Source: an uncultured Chloroflexota bacterium | Lineage (GTDB): Bacteria; Chloroflexota; Chloroflexia; Thermomicrobiales; UBA6265 | Direction of reading: 5' to 3' | Length of the DNA: 64,000 nt | NCBI GenBank assembly: GCA_937901745.1 | Contig: CALGSZ010000004.1 | Location: forward strand, 12,657-76,656 | Shown: positions 1-7,925 of the stretch, piece by piece | How the letters are laid out: the number at the start of each line of letters is the position of its first letter | Position numbering within the stretch: the stretch's first letter is position 1 | Notes under the pieces: model-generated | The model's database searches: none | What the model was told of the DNA's origin: nothing | The model's input: only the letters and a program-made list of their open reading frames with translations | Program-made: the position numbers and the translations under genes

Positions 1-582
1 GAGAAGGGCGTACACGTCTCCGGTCACGCCGGCCGCGACGAGCTGCGGCGGATGATCGAGCTGGTGCGGCCGAAGTTCGTCGTCCCGATCCACGGCGAGT
101 ATCGCCACATGGTCCTCTATCGCGAGCTGTGCGCCTCGGCCGGCATCCCGGCGAACCGCGTGCTGCTCCCCGAGATCGGGGGCGTGCTGGAATTCACGGC
201 CAACAGCGCGACGAGCAAGGGCCGCGTACCGGCTGGGACGATCCTCGTTGACCGGCTTGGTGATCGCGGCGGACAGGTCATCCTGCGCGACCGCGAGCAT
301 CTCGCTGATGACGGCGTCGTCGTTGTTACGGTCGTCGTCAATCGCGAGTCGGGCGAGATCATCGCCGGGCCGGATCTGGTGGCGCGTGGGTTGCGGCCCG
401 AACTGGACGGGACCGCGCTTTCGGAGGCCGAGCGCGAGCTACGGCGCGCGCTGGAGCGGCGGTCGCGCGGCGAGCCGCAGTATGGCTATCTGGTCGGGCG
501 AATGAAGGAGATCGTCGGCCGCTCGATTCACCGGCGGTCCAAGAGCCGCCCGATGATCTTGCCGGTCGTCACCGAGTTGTAG
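1..582 (+). CDS. rnj: Ribonuclease J, C-terminal part (5' end outside window)
   Basis: The frame is open from base 1 to the TAG at 580-582, leaving about 193 codons of a protein that is usually about 550 residues. Codons 5-11 read HVSGHAG and codons 29-36 read PIHGEYRH, the two late motifs of the metallo-beta-lactamase/beta-CASP ribonuclease J family; the histidines there take part in the active site. The remaining 150 or so residues fit the C-terminal domain used for dimerisation. The family degrades and matures RNA by 5'-3' exo- and endonuclease action in the cytoplasm. The gene is followed by a hairpin that may end its transcript. The family call is secure; the exact paralogue (J1 or J2) cannot be decided from a fragment. 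Confidence 0.93.
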   Translation, partial: EKGVHVSGHAGRDELRRMIELVRPKFVVPIHGEYRHMVLYRELCASAGIPANRVLLPEIGGVLEFTANSATSKGRVPAGTILVDRLGDRGGQVILRDREHLADDGVVVVTVVVNRESGEIIAGPDLVARGLRPELDGTALSEAERELRRALERRSRGEPQYGYLVGRMKEIVGRSIHRRSKSRPMILPVVTEL

Positions 583-595
583 GCGCTGAGCGACG

Positions 596-615
596 CACCC
601 GCGTGGTGGCGGGTG
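596..615 (+). terminator. Candidate terminator hairpin after ribonuclease J
   Basis: CACCCGC (596-602) pairs perfectly with GCGGGTG (609-615) around a 6-nt loop, 14 bases after the rnj stop. It is followed by a mixed, T-containing stretch rather than a clean T run, so it may work weakly, and it could serve the convergent HxlR gene too. Confidence 0.4.
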
Positions 616-636
616 TGCGGCAATCGGCCGTTGTTG

Positions 637-1035
637 CTACCGGGGATTGGCGCCGCTGACCGCTGTGGCGACCGGCGCGGCCTCGGCGTCTGCGGTCGAA
701 ACTGCATCCTCGGGATCGATCCAGCGCTCGGCCCAGGATGCTATCCCATCCATGACTTGGTCGAGGGCGCGGCCCTTCTCCGTCAGGCGGTACTCGACGC
801 GGACGGGGAACTCTGGGTGAACCAAGCGCTCGACGATTCCCTCTGCCTCGAGTTCCTTCAGCCGCTCGGAGAGGAGCCGGTCACTCAGACCGGGAACGGC
901 TTCCGTGATCTCGGAAAAACGACAGCGGCCGCTGCGAAGCGCGCGGAGGATAACGCCGGTCCAGCGACGACCAATAAGCTCGATCGCCCGGTGGAAACGT
1001 GGACAAAAGGCAGGCATGGACGATCCGTCACACAT
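637..1035 (-). CDS. HxlR-family winged-helix transcriptional regulator
   Basis: A 132-residue protein with the HxlR core (residues about 11-105): the CPRF start, IGRRWT helix, RFSEI recognition region, LSERLKELE and the wing VRVEYRLTEKG. HxlR proteins are dimeric repressors or activators, several of which sense quinones, aldehydes or disulfide stress through a cysteine near the N terminus. Here Cys11 sits in that position. The tail after residue 110 is alanine-rich and not conserved. The start at 1035 (ATG) is not preceded by a clear ribosome site; ATG at 1017 is an alternative. It is divergent from yceI and shares its promoter region, so autoregulation and control of yceI are likely, as is usual for this family. 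Confidence 0.92.
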   Translation of the reverse strand: MCDGSSMPAFCPRFHRAIELIGRRWTGVILRALRSGRCRFSEITEAVPGLSDRLLSERLKELEAEGIVERLVHPEFPVRVEYRLTEKGRALDQVMDGIASWAERWIDPEDAVSTADAEAAPVATAVSGANPR

Positions 1036-1054
1036 GTAACGATGCTAACACTTC

Positions 1055-1111
1055 GTAAGGGGCTTGACAAGCGTAAGATAACAAGAGTATAGTCGCTTAC
1101 GATTGGTAAGC
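1055..1111 (+). promoter_or_regulatory. Promoter of the YceI gene with HxlR-type operator repeats
   Basis: A sigma-70-like promoter is visible: TTGACA at 1064-1069, an 18-bp spacer and TATAGT at 1088-1093. A perfect inverted repeat GCTTAC-N5-GTAAGC lies at 1095-1111, over the likely start site. Further copies of GTAAG are at 1055-1059 and 1073-1077, and GCTT-GAC-AAGC overlaps the -35 box. This arrangement fits binding by the adjacent HxlR regulator, which is inference. Confidence 0.72.
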
Positions 1112-1166
1112 GGGGCCGGGCACCGCGCCCGGCCCCAACGCGAGAGCAAGAGGAGGGTTTCTTCTG

Positions 1167-1736
1167 ATGACTGAGGCGACGACTGCAACCGCGGCTGCTG
1201 CGTCGACCAAGACGACGTGGGTGATCGATGCGAGCCACACCGAGATCGGCTTCGCCGTCCGGCACATGATGATCTCGACCGCCAAGGGCCACTTCCATGG
1301 TGTCACGGGAACCATCACGCTCGATGAGGCTGATCTGACGCAGTCCAGCGCCGAGGTGACGATCGACGCCGCCACGATCGACACCCGCGATCCCAAGCGG
1401 GACGAGCACCTGCGCTCGGCCGATTTCCTGGATGTCGAGCATTACCCGACGATCACGTTCAAGTCGACAAAGATCGAGTCCGTGGGCGAGAACCGCTTCA
1501 AGGCCACCGGCGACCTGACGATTCGCGGCGTGACGCGACCGGTGGTGCTCGATATCGAGCTGCAGGGCCGCACCAAGTCGCCGTGGGGACAGGAAGTCAT
1601 TGGTCTCAGGGCTGAGGGGAAGATTAACCGAAGTGACTTCGGGCTGAACTGGAACGTCGCGCTCGAGGCGGGTGGTTTCCTCGTGGGCGACGAGGTCAAG
1701 CTCATCGCTGAGGTCGAGGCGATCTTGCAGAGCTAA
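1167..1736 (+). CDS. YceI-family protein
   Basis: A 189-residue protein of the YceI family, a lipocalin-like beta-barrel that in known structures holds a polyisoprenoid chain. The typical opening is present after an alanine/threonine-rich N terminus (about 17 residues): TTWVIDASHTEIGFAVRH, then the KGHFHGVTGTI block, DPKRDEHLRSADFLD, and the FGLNW motif near the C terminus. No signal peptide is seen, so this copy looks cytoplasmic, unlike the enterobacterial periplasmic form. The ATG at 1167 follows AGGAGG at 1151-1156. The divergent HxlR gene is its probable regulator; such pairs are often induced by electrophile or quinone stress, though that role is inferred. Confidence 0.93.
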   Translation: MTEATTATAAAASTKTTWVIDASHTEIGFAVRHMMISTAKGHFHGVTGTITLDEADLTQSSAEVTIDAATIDTRDPKRDEHLRSADFLDVEHYPTITFKSTKIESVGENRFKATGDLTIRGVTRPVVLDIELQGRTKSPWGQEVIGLRAEGKINRSDFGLNWNVALEAGGFLVGDEVKLIAEVEAILQS

Positions 1737-1771
1737 CGCCTCCTCTTGCTCGCCGGGCGGTCGATGTCACA

Positions 1772-1790
1772 CCGGACGTCGGCCGTCCGG
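1772..1790 (+). terminator. Rho-independent-like terminator after yceI
   Basis: CCGGACG (1772-1778) and CGTCCGG (1784-1790) form a 7-bp perfect stem with a 5-nt loop, followed by CATTTTGTGT. It lies 36 bases after the yceI stop. Confidence 0.55.
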
Positions 1791-1855
1791 CATTTTGTGT
1801 CTGGGAAGGACAAACGGGGAGGCACTCAGTGGAGCGCGGGAGCTAACCCGGCGCG

Positions 1856-2179
1856 CTACAAGGCGGCGATGCGAGCAGTCCAGGCGGCAGCGGCTTCCGC
1901 GGCCTCCTCGGCCACGTCGCGATCACCCACTGCTTCGAGCGCCAGGCGCCGTACTTGACCGACGAATTGCTCGGGAGTGGGGAACGACCAGCGCCGAACA
2001 TCGGAGAGGGTGTCCGGCCGGCGCCATCCCCGCGCGAGCACCCACCGCCCGTCCGCGTATTCGCCGAAGAGCGCGATCTCACCGCCACGCCAGGCGAACA
2101 GGGCCGCCGCGTCGTCGCTCAGCGATTGTGGTTGGAACTTGACCCATTGCTCCATATGCCGCGCCGATCTCTTGCTCAC
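1856..2179 (-). CDS. Conserved-looking hypothetical protein, 107 aa
   Basis: I do not recognise a family. The 107-residue product has an ordered, soluble composition: a beta-rich first half with WVKFQPQSLSDDAAALFAW and EIALFGEYADGRWVLARGW, then a helical tail of alanine and glutamate. Third-position GC is high like its neighbours and the opposite strand has no better candidate, which is why I list it. The upstream start is GTG at 2179 with no convincing ribosome site; ATG at 2155 (MEQWVKF) is the alternative. It stands alone between yceI and the deacetylase gene. Confidence 0.55.
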   Translation of the reverse strand: MSKRSARHMEQWVKFQPQSLSDDAAALFAWRGGEIALFGEYADGRWVLARGWRRPDTLSDVRRWSFPTPEQFVGQVRRLALEAVGDRDVAEEAAEAAAAWTARIAAL

Positions 2180-2335
2180 GGGAGCCGGAGGACTGTCTCG
2201 AGGAGACGGTCGCGTACCCTGGAGACACTCCCGGAGCTTACCCGCGCGCGTGCGGGTAATCAGCGTGCGGCCGGCACAGGGGGCACGAGAGATTCTTGGA
2301 TTCCCGGCCCAATTTGGGAGGTTCTAGGCGCGGCG

Positions 2336-3172
2336 CTAACCGGTGAGGCGGGCTATCGGGTCCGTCAGTGAGAGGGATTCATCCCAAGGCAAGGAGGCCC
2401 GCACGAAATGCTCGTGGCCGAGCCAGGCCTCGATCTCCGCGGGCGGGAGCGCGGACCACGGCGCGGCGTCACCGAACTGGCTGCGGTGTGCCAGCAGCGC
2501 CGCCAGCTTACGCTGTAGCTCCTCCGGCGTCAGGTTGAAAATCGTCGTGATCTCCGCCACCGGCGTGCCGACCTGAGCCAACTCCTCCGGAGAAAGCGAG
2601 GCGAGCGGGCTATTGGGCACGTTGGCCGCCCTGGCGAGGATTTGCTCGCGGGGAGCGGTCGCGAAATAGAGCGCCGCGACGCGCCATCCATCCGGATCGT
2701 TGCCGGCTTGCAGCACCGCCGCGTGTGTCGCCCGGTGGATCGCGACGTGGTCAGGGTGGCCGTAGATGCCGTCCTGGCCAAACGTCACAACGGCCGCGGG
2801 ACGCCGCTCCTTGAGCAAGTCCACAATGTGCGCCGAGACCTCCTCGACCGGCGCCTGCATCAGCGCTTGCGGATGTTGATTGTCCGGCGTGCCGCGCATC
2901 CCGGAGTCGCGATAGCCGAGAAAACGAACGTCGGTGACGCCCAGGTGCGCCATCGCCGCGCGGAGCTCCGCTTCGCGGACACGGCCTAACTCGCCTTGAG
3001 GCGCGTCAATGTCGCCGCGGATTTCGCCCGCTTCGCCGCGCGTGGCGGAGACGAGCGTGACGGGCACGCCGTTGTCGCGTAGTCGAGTGAAGAGCCCGCT
3101 GCAGCTAAAGGACTCATCGTCCGGGTGAGCGAAGACCGCCAGCACCGGACCGGCCGGATCGTTCGCGGTCAT
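2336..3172 (-). CDS. PIG-L (LmbE-like) N-acetylglucosamine deacetylase family protein
   Basis: A 278-residue zinc-dependent deacetylase-type protein. The zinc site HPDDE is at residues 16-20 (AVFAHPDDESFSCSG) and the third ligand motif GHPDH is near residue 140. The family removes acetyl groups from N-acetylglucosamine conjugates; members MshB, Mca and BshB act in mycothiol and bacillithiol pathways, and the length and FGQDGIYGHPDH segment are closest to that thiol branch. No ligase or glycosyltransferase of either pathway is nearby, so the substrate is open. Its ATG overlaps the TGA of the upstream sugar kinase gene by 4 bp, so the two are translationally coupled. Confidence 0.88.
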   Translation of the reverse strand: MTANDPAGPVLAVFAHPDDESFSCSGLFTRLRDNGVPVTLVSATRGEAGEIRGDIDAPQGELGRVREAELRAAMAHLGVTDVRFLGYRDSGMRGTPDNQHPQALMQAPVEEVSAHIVDLLKERRPAAVVTFGQDGIYGHPDHVAIHRATHAAVLQAGNDPDGWRVAALYFATAPREQILARAANVPNSPLASLSPEELAQVGTPVAEITTIFNLTPEELQRKLAALLAHRSQFGDAAPWSALPPAEIEAWLGHEHFVRASLPWDESLSLTDPIARLTG

Positions 3173-4722
3173 GACATAACCTCTCCTTCCAGTGACTCAT
3201 CCCAACTCCCGCCGTCGGGGAAGAGGAGGCGTTCCAGGAGCATCTGTCGCTCCCGGCCCGCCCGGTAGGCCGCCGCCTTCGTCTGGTCGGGCGGGACGAC
3301 CGGCACCCCGGCGGCCGGGTCGTCCGTCTCGCCGAGGGCAGCGACGCCGAGGCTATCGAGGGCCGCCACGGCGGCGCCTCGCGCGGAGGCTTCCTCCTCC
3401 GGCGGCAGCGTCAGGAGGGGATGAGCGAGCGTATCCGCGGTGATCTGGAGCCACAGCGGCGAGCGGAGAATCGCCGCTCCGTTGGCGGCAATCTCATGGT
3501 CCGGAGCGGCGACGGCGCGGATCGCGTCGTAGAGCCGCGCGAAGCGATAGGCGACCGCTTCCATCGCCGCTCGCAGCACGTGCTCGCGCCGCGTGTGGAG
3601 CGTCATCCCCGCGATGATGCCCGTCGCACGGTCGTTCCAGATCGGGGATCGCTCGCCAGCGATGAACGGCAGAATCGTCAACCCGTGGCTGTCCGGTGGC
3701 AGTTCAGCCGCTTTGGCCATGTCGTCGCCTTCGAGCGGCGCGCCGAGCAGGTCGCTCATCCAGGCTAACAGCAGGCCGCCGTTGCTGATCGCGGCGCCGA
3801 GAATGGCGCATTGCCGGTCGAGTCGGTAGGCCCAGAGATCGCTCGGGATGGTGAGGGGCTGGCCGATCGGCGCCGGGACAATGATCCGCATCGCGCCGGT
3901 CGTGCCCAAGGTCAGCGCGATCCGGTCCGGCGAGACCGCGCCACAGCCGAGATTGGCGCAGGCGCCGTCGCCGAGCGGCGGGTACCACGGAACGTTCGCC
4001 AGCGCCGGCCAGCGTGCGGCGAACTCCGGCCGCAATCCTTGCGCGGGTTGATCGCGGTCGACCAACGGCGGCAGCGTCGTGGGATCGATCCCTACCGCCG
4101 CCGCCATCTGGGCGTCCCACTCCGCGGTCCGCTGCTCGAGCATGCCGGTTCCGGAAGCCATGCAGACCGACATACAATCCACGCCGAGGAAGCGGGTGAT
4201 CATGTAGTCGGCGAAAGAGGTCCAGCGTGCGACGGAACGAAACTGCTCGGGCCGTGTCTCGCACAGCCAGCGGAGCTTGGCTGGCCAATAGCTGGAGTGG
4301 ATGACGCAGCCGGTGCGCGCGTGGACCTCGCGGCGATCGAGCTCGGCGCGGAGGGCCGCGACCTGTTTCGCGGAGCGCGTATCCGCCCAATACAGCACAG
4401 GTGTGACTGGCTTGCCGCTGGCGTCGAGCCCGAGGAGACTGTGCCAGAAGCAGGACATCGCGACGGCGGCGATTTCGTCGGCATGGCTGGCCGCGTTGGC
4501 GAGGGTTGCATCAACGCACTCTGCCAAGAGCTCGACGAGACGGTCAGCGTCCATCTCGGCGCCGCCGTCGGGGGTCGTCACCAATTCGTAGCCAAGCTGC
4601 GTTTCAGCGTTGGCGAGCGCGCGTCCCCGCCGGTCGAAGAGCAGCGCGCGGACGCTGGATGTCCCGGCATCGAGCGCAAGCACGAGCGGCGGTTCTGCCT
4701 CACGCCACGTCACGGTCGGCAT
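3169..4722 (-). CDS. FGGY-family carbohydrate kinase (gluconokinase-like)
   Basis: A 517-residue sugar kinase. The N-terminal domain opens with VLALDAGTSSVRALLFD, the phosphate-1 motif of the FGGY family; ALTLGTTGAMR around residues 275-285 and the NGAAILRSPLWLQ ATP-site region in the C-terminal domain complete the two-domain fold. Gluconate, xylulose and glycerol kinases share this plan; the NGA/LQITADTL block and overall similarity lean to gluconokinase, but this is inference. ATG at 4722 is chosen because GGGGAG lies 9 bases upstream; an in-frame extension to 4869 exists but would add unrelated arginine/proline-rich residues. It is the first gene of a two-gene unit with the PIG-L deacetylase. 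A gluconokinase would feed 6-phosphogluconate beside the F420-dependent G6P dehydrogenase nearby. Confidence 0.88.
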   Translation of the reverse strand: MPTVTWREAEPPLVLALDAGTSSVRALLFDRRGRALANAETQLGYELVTTPDGGAEMDADRLVELLAECVDATLANAASHADEIAAVAMSCFWHSLLGLDASGKPVTPVLYWADTRSAKQVAALRAELDRREVHARTGCVIHSSYWPAKLRWLCETRPEQFRSVARWTSFADYMITRFLGVDCMSVCMASGTGMLEQRTAEWDAQMAAAVGIDPTTLPPLVDRDQPAQGLRPEFAARWPALANVPWYPPLGDGACANLGCGAVSPDRIALTLGTTGAMRIIVPAPIGQPLTIPSDLWAYRLDRQCAILGAAISNGGLLLAWMSDLLGAPLEGDDMAKAAELPPDSHGLTILPFIAGERSPIWNDRATGIIAGMTLHTRREHVLRAAMEAVAYRFARLYDAIRAVAAPDHEIAANGAAILRSPLWLQITADTLAHPLLTLPPEEEASARGAAVAALDSLGVAALGETDDPAAGVPVVPPDQTKAAAYRAGRERQMLLERLLFPDGGSWDESLEGEVMS

Positions 4723-4942
4723 GTTCAAGCGCTCCCCGGCTCGCGGCGAGTCCGGCGGCGCTGACTGGCGGAGCCACCGGACCACCGGTATCATTTGGGA
4801 AGTATTGGCCTCGAAGCGGCCTGCCGGCGCAGGTCTGGCGTCGGTGGCACGTGCGGGCGATGATACCAACCGCGGGGCGGCTATGCGCTAACCTGGCGCC
4901 GCTGCGCGTGGCGATAGTCGTTCATGACGGAAGAGGGAGGGA

Positions 4943-5359
4943 ATGGCGAACGCCCGGCTCAGTCCCGCCGTGCGGGCATTCTTAGAGGAACCTCGCTTCG
5001 CGATCCTGGCGACAATCAATCCGGATGGCTCGCCGCAGCAGTCGGTGATGTGGTACCGGCTGGACGGCGACTGCGTGATGATGAACACGTCCCGGGGGCG
5101 CGTCAAGGATCGCAACCTGACCCGCGATCCTCGCGCCTCGATCTGCGTCGAAGATGGCTACCGTTTCGTCACGATCAGCGGCCGAGTCCAGCTGATCGAT
5201 GACCAGTCGCAGGCGAAGGCCGATATCCACGCGCTGGCGGTGCGTTACCACGGTCCAGAGCGCGCCGATGAGATGATGCGCGAGCAGTTCTCGAAGCAGC
5301 AGCGGGTCACGATCCAGCTCAGCATCGATCGGGTCGTGGCGTCTGGATTCGACGAGTGA
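4943..5359 (+). CDS. PPOX-class F420-dependent oxidoreductase-like protein
   Basis: A 138-residue split-barrel flavin/deazaflavin-binding protein. The ordered blocks EEPRFAILATINPDGSPQQS, VMWYRLDG and TSRGRVKDRNLTRDPRAS are characteristic of the pyridoxamine 5'-phosphate oxidase-like fold, in the branch that uses F420 (FDOR-B). Such proteins reduce or bind small hydrophobic substrates, haem breakdown products or polyunsaturated tetrapyrroles. The ATG at 4943 has AGAGGGAGGG just upstream. It is the first gene of a plus-strand run that continues into cofD, cofC and cofE, which supports F420 rather than FMN as cofactor. The physiological substrate cannot be told. Confidence 0.88.
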   Translation: MANARLSPAVRAFLEEPRFAILATINPDGSPQQSVMWYRLDGDCVMMNTSRGRVKDRNLTRDPRASICVEDGYRFVTISGRVQLIDDQSQAKADIHALAVRYHGPERADEMMREQFSKQQRVTIQLSIDRVVASGFDE

Positions 5360-5399
5360 TGCGCCGTTCCCAGCGCGACGGGCAACGGGTGGCGTGCCT

Positions 5400-6353
5400 A
5401 TGATCGTGGCACTGGCTGGGGGTGTCGGCGGGGCAAAGCTCGCGCAAGGGCTGGCGATGGCGTTGCCGCCTGGTGAGCTGACGGCCATCGTCAACACCGC
5501 GGACGACTTCGATCTTTACGGTCTCCGCATTTGCCCCGACCTGGACACCGTCCTTTACACCCTGGCCGGCCTCGCCAACCCCGTCACGGGTTGGGGCATC
5601 GCCGGCGATACGCAGCACGCGCTCGGCGCCATGGCCCGGCTCGGACGAGACACGTGGTTCGTGCTCGGCGATCAGGACTTGGCGACGCACATCCTGCGGA
5701 CGGAACGCCTGCGAGCCGGGGCGACACTGACCGAGGTGACGGCCGAGTTTGCCGCCGCGCTCGGCGTCGCGACGCGGCTGCTGCCGATGTCGAATGATCC
5801 GGTCGCGACGATGGTCGAGACGCCAGACGGACCGCTGGAGTTCCAGGAGTATTTCGTGCGTCGCCGCCAGCAAGACGAGGTGCGCGGGATCGTCTTTCAG
5901 GGGATCGAGCAGGCGCGGCCCAACCCGCAGGCTCTGGAAGCGATCGCGGCGGCGGAGGTGATCGTAATCTGCCCGTCGAATCCGCTCGTCAGCGTCGGGC
6001 CGATCCTCGCGCTGAACGGGATGCGCGAGGCGCTCCGTGCCGCGACGGCGCCGATCGTTGCCGTCAGCCCGATCATTGGCGGGAGAGCGGTAAAGGGTCC
6101 AGCTGATCGGATGCTCGCGAGCTTGGGGCATGAATCCTCGGCGGCCGGCGTCGCGGCGCTCTACGGCGACCTCCTAGACGGCTATGTCCTCGACCAGGTG
6201 GACGCGGAGCAGGCCGAGCGCATCGAAGCTCGCGGGCCGCGCGTGCTCGTCACGCGGACGTTGATGGGAGACGCGGCCGATCGCCGTCGCCTCGCTGAGG
6301 AAGTGCTGGCGTTTGGGCGGTCCCTCTCGCGTAAAGGCGCGGGCGTCGCATGA
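5400..6353 (+). CDS. cofD: 2-phospho-L-lactate (or phosphoenolpyruvate) transferase CofD
   Basis: A 317-residue CofD/FbiA-family enzyme, which transfers the phosphoryl-lactyl or phosphoenolpyruvyl unit from its guanylyl-activated form to the deazaflavin Fo to make F420-0 or dehydro-F420-0. The N terminus MIVALAGGVGGAKLAQGLA is the nucleotide/Fo-binding loop, followed by NTADDFDLYGLRICPDLDT and later CPSNPLVSVGPI. I place the start at ATG 5400, 7 bases after GGGTGG; GTG at 5394 is in frame but too close to that site. The last 4 bases overlap the start of cofC, indicating coupled translation in one operon. Confidence 0.96.
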   Translation: MIVALAGGVGGAKLAQGLAMALPPGELTAIVNTADDFDLYGLRICPDLDTVLYTLAGLANPVTGWGIAGDTQHALGAMARLGRDTWFVLGDQDLATHILRTERLRAGATLTEVTAEFAAALGVATRLLPMSNDPVATMVETPDGPLEFQEYFVRRRQQDEVRGIVFQGIEQARPNPQALEAIAAAEVIVICPSNPLVSVGPILALNGMREALRAATAPIVAVSPIIGGRAVKGPADRMLASLGHESSAAGVAALYGDLLDGYVLDQVDAEQAERIEARGPRVLVTRTLMGDAADRRRLAEEVLAFGRSLSRKGAGVA

Positions 6354-7051
6354 GCGCGGAGGTGCTTGCCGTCGTCCCGGTACGCTCGCTGCGCGGAGGG
6401 AAGACGCGTCTCGCCGGGGTGCTGCCGCCGCCCGCAAGGGCCGAGCTGACCCGGCAAATGCTCCGGCGCGTGGTGGATGCCGCGCTCGGCTCTGATGTCG
6501 TGGCGCGGGTGCTGGTCATCAGTCCTGACCCGGAAGCGCTCGACTATGCCGCGACGCTGCACCCGGCGGTCGTTCCGGTGCAACAAGACCCGGATGCCCC
6601 AGGCTTGAACCATGCCATTGCGCAGGGGCTGCATCTGGCGCGGGAGGAAGGAGCGGCGGCGGTCCTGACGCTCTTCAGCGACCTTCCATTACTGACGGCG
6701 GACGACGTGCGGAACCTGGTGCGCCGCGACGCGCCGGTCGTCATCGCTCCGGATCGGCACGGCACGGGGACGAACGCGCTCATGCTCCGCCTCGCGGCGC
6801 TGCCCCCCGATTCACCGCCGTTCACCTTCCACTTCGGCCCCGAAAGCTATGCCCGGCATCTCGAGGAGGCTGACGCGCACGGTCTGGAGGTCAGTGTCTC
6901 GTTCGCGGCCGGCACCGCGGTGGATCTCGATACACCCGACGATCTCGATCGTCTCCTGACAGCCAAGGCGCTGACCATCGAAGGGGCGGACGGCATCGCC
7001 GTGGCGGCAGGAGCGACGGCGGATCTCACGGCTGATGGAGCCGGCGAATGA
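6350..7051 (+). CDS. cofC: 2-phospho-L-lactate/PEP guanylyltransferase CofC
   Basis: A 233-residue nucleotidyltransferase with the GT-A-like fold of CofC/FbiD. The N-terminal VVPVRSLRGGKTRL loop binds GTP, LTLFSDLPLLTADDV holds the metal-binding aspartates, and GTGTNALMLR is the substrate-recognition block. It activates 2-phospho-L-lactate, phosphoenolpyruvate or 3-phosphoglycerate with GTP; which one cannot be read safely. The ATG lies in ATGA shared with cofD and its TGA is shared with cofE, so the three are tightly coupled. Length is normal for bacterial stand-alone CofC. Confidence 0.95.
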   Translation: MSAEVLAVVPVRSLRGGKTRLAGVLPPPARAELTRQMLRRVVDAALGSDVVARVLVISPDPEALDYAATLHPAVVPVQQDPDAPGLNHAIAQGLHLAREEGAAAVLTLFSDLPLLTADDVRNLVRRDAPVVIAPDRHGTGTNALMLRLAALPPDSPPFTFHFGPESYARHLEEADAHGLEVSVSFAAGTAVDLDTPDDLDRLLTAKALTIEGADGIAVAAGATADLTADGAGE

Positions 7052-7842
7052 GCGAGTACGCTGCCTCCTCCCCCGGAGAAGAGCGAGGGGCCGAGATTCG
7101 GCTGATCGGCCTGGACGGGATCCCGGAGATCAAGCCGGGCGACGATCTCTCCGCCGTCATCGGCGACGCGATCGAGCGGACGAGATGTGGACTCCTGCCC
7201 GGCGATGTCCTCGTCGTCACACACAAGATCGTCAGCAAGGCAGAGGGGCGCCTGGTGCGCCTGGCGGAGGTCGAGCCTTCGCCGCTGGCGTGCCGGCTGG
7301 CCGAGCAGTACGGCAAGGATGCGCGGCAGGTCGAAGTCGTCCTGCGCGAGGCGAAGCGCATCGTCCGGATGGACCGAGGCATCATCATCGCGGAGACCTC
7401 GCACGGCTTCATCTGCGCGAACGCGGGCGTCGATGCCTCGAACGTGGGTCCGGACACGGTCTCGCTGCTACCGGTCGATCCCGACGCCTCGGCGGCAGCG
7501 CTGCGGGATGCGCTCGCCGCGCGGTTCGGTGTCGCGCCCGGCGTCATCATCTCGGACTCCTTCGGCCGGCCGTGGCGGGTGGGGATCGTCAACGTCGCGC
7601 TCGGCGTTGCTGGCATCGCGCCGCTGGCTGACTATCGGGGACACTATGACCCGAGCGGGTACGAGCTGCACGTCTCGGTGCTGGCGATCGCTGACGAGCT
7701 GGCGTCGGCGGCGGAGCTGGTGATGAATAAGCTCGATGCGCGGCCGGTCGTCCTCGTGCGGGGCTACGTCCCGCCGACTGATGACCCGCCTGGAACCGGC
7801 AAGGATCTGCTGCTCGATCCCGCGCGGGATCTGTTTCGATAA
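7048..7842 (+). CDS. cofE: Coenzyme F420-0:L-glutamate ligase CofE
   Basis: A 264-residue stand-alone CofE, which adds glutamates to F420-0 using GTP. Recognisable blocks are IRLIGLDGIPEIKPGDDL, LPGDVLVVTHKIVSKAEGR, the VRMDRGI segment and ISDSFGRPWRVGIVNVALG. The actinobacterial homologue FbiB carries an added nitroreductase domain that reduces dehydro-F420; this protein ends after the ligase domain, as in archaea, so a separate reductase would be needed if phosphoenolpyruvate is the precursor. It overlaps cofC by 4 bp and ends 83 bp before the Fgd gene. Confidence 0.95.
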   Translation: MSEYAASSPGEERGAEIRLIGLDGIPEIKPGDDLSAVIGDAIERTRCGLLPGDVLVVTHKIVSKAEGRLVRLAEVEPSPLACRLAEQYGKDARQVEVVLREAKRIVRMDRGIIIAETSHGFICANAGVDASNVGPDTVSLLPVDPDASAAALRDALAARFGVAPGVIISDSFGRPWRVGIVNVALGVAGIAPLADYRGHYDPSGYELHVSVLAIADELASAAELVMNKLDARPVVLVRGYVPPTDDPPGTGKDLLLDPARDLFR

Positions 7843-7925
7843 GGTGGGCGCTCATTCGCCACATGGGAGGGGTAGAGGGAGCGCCTCAACGGCTCGCGGA
7901 TTGCGGCTCAGGAGAGGGAGCACAG

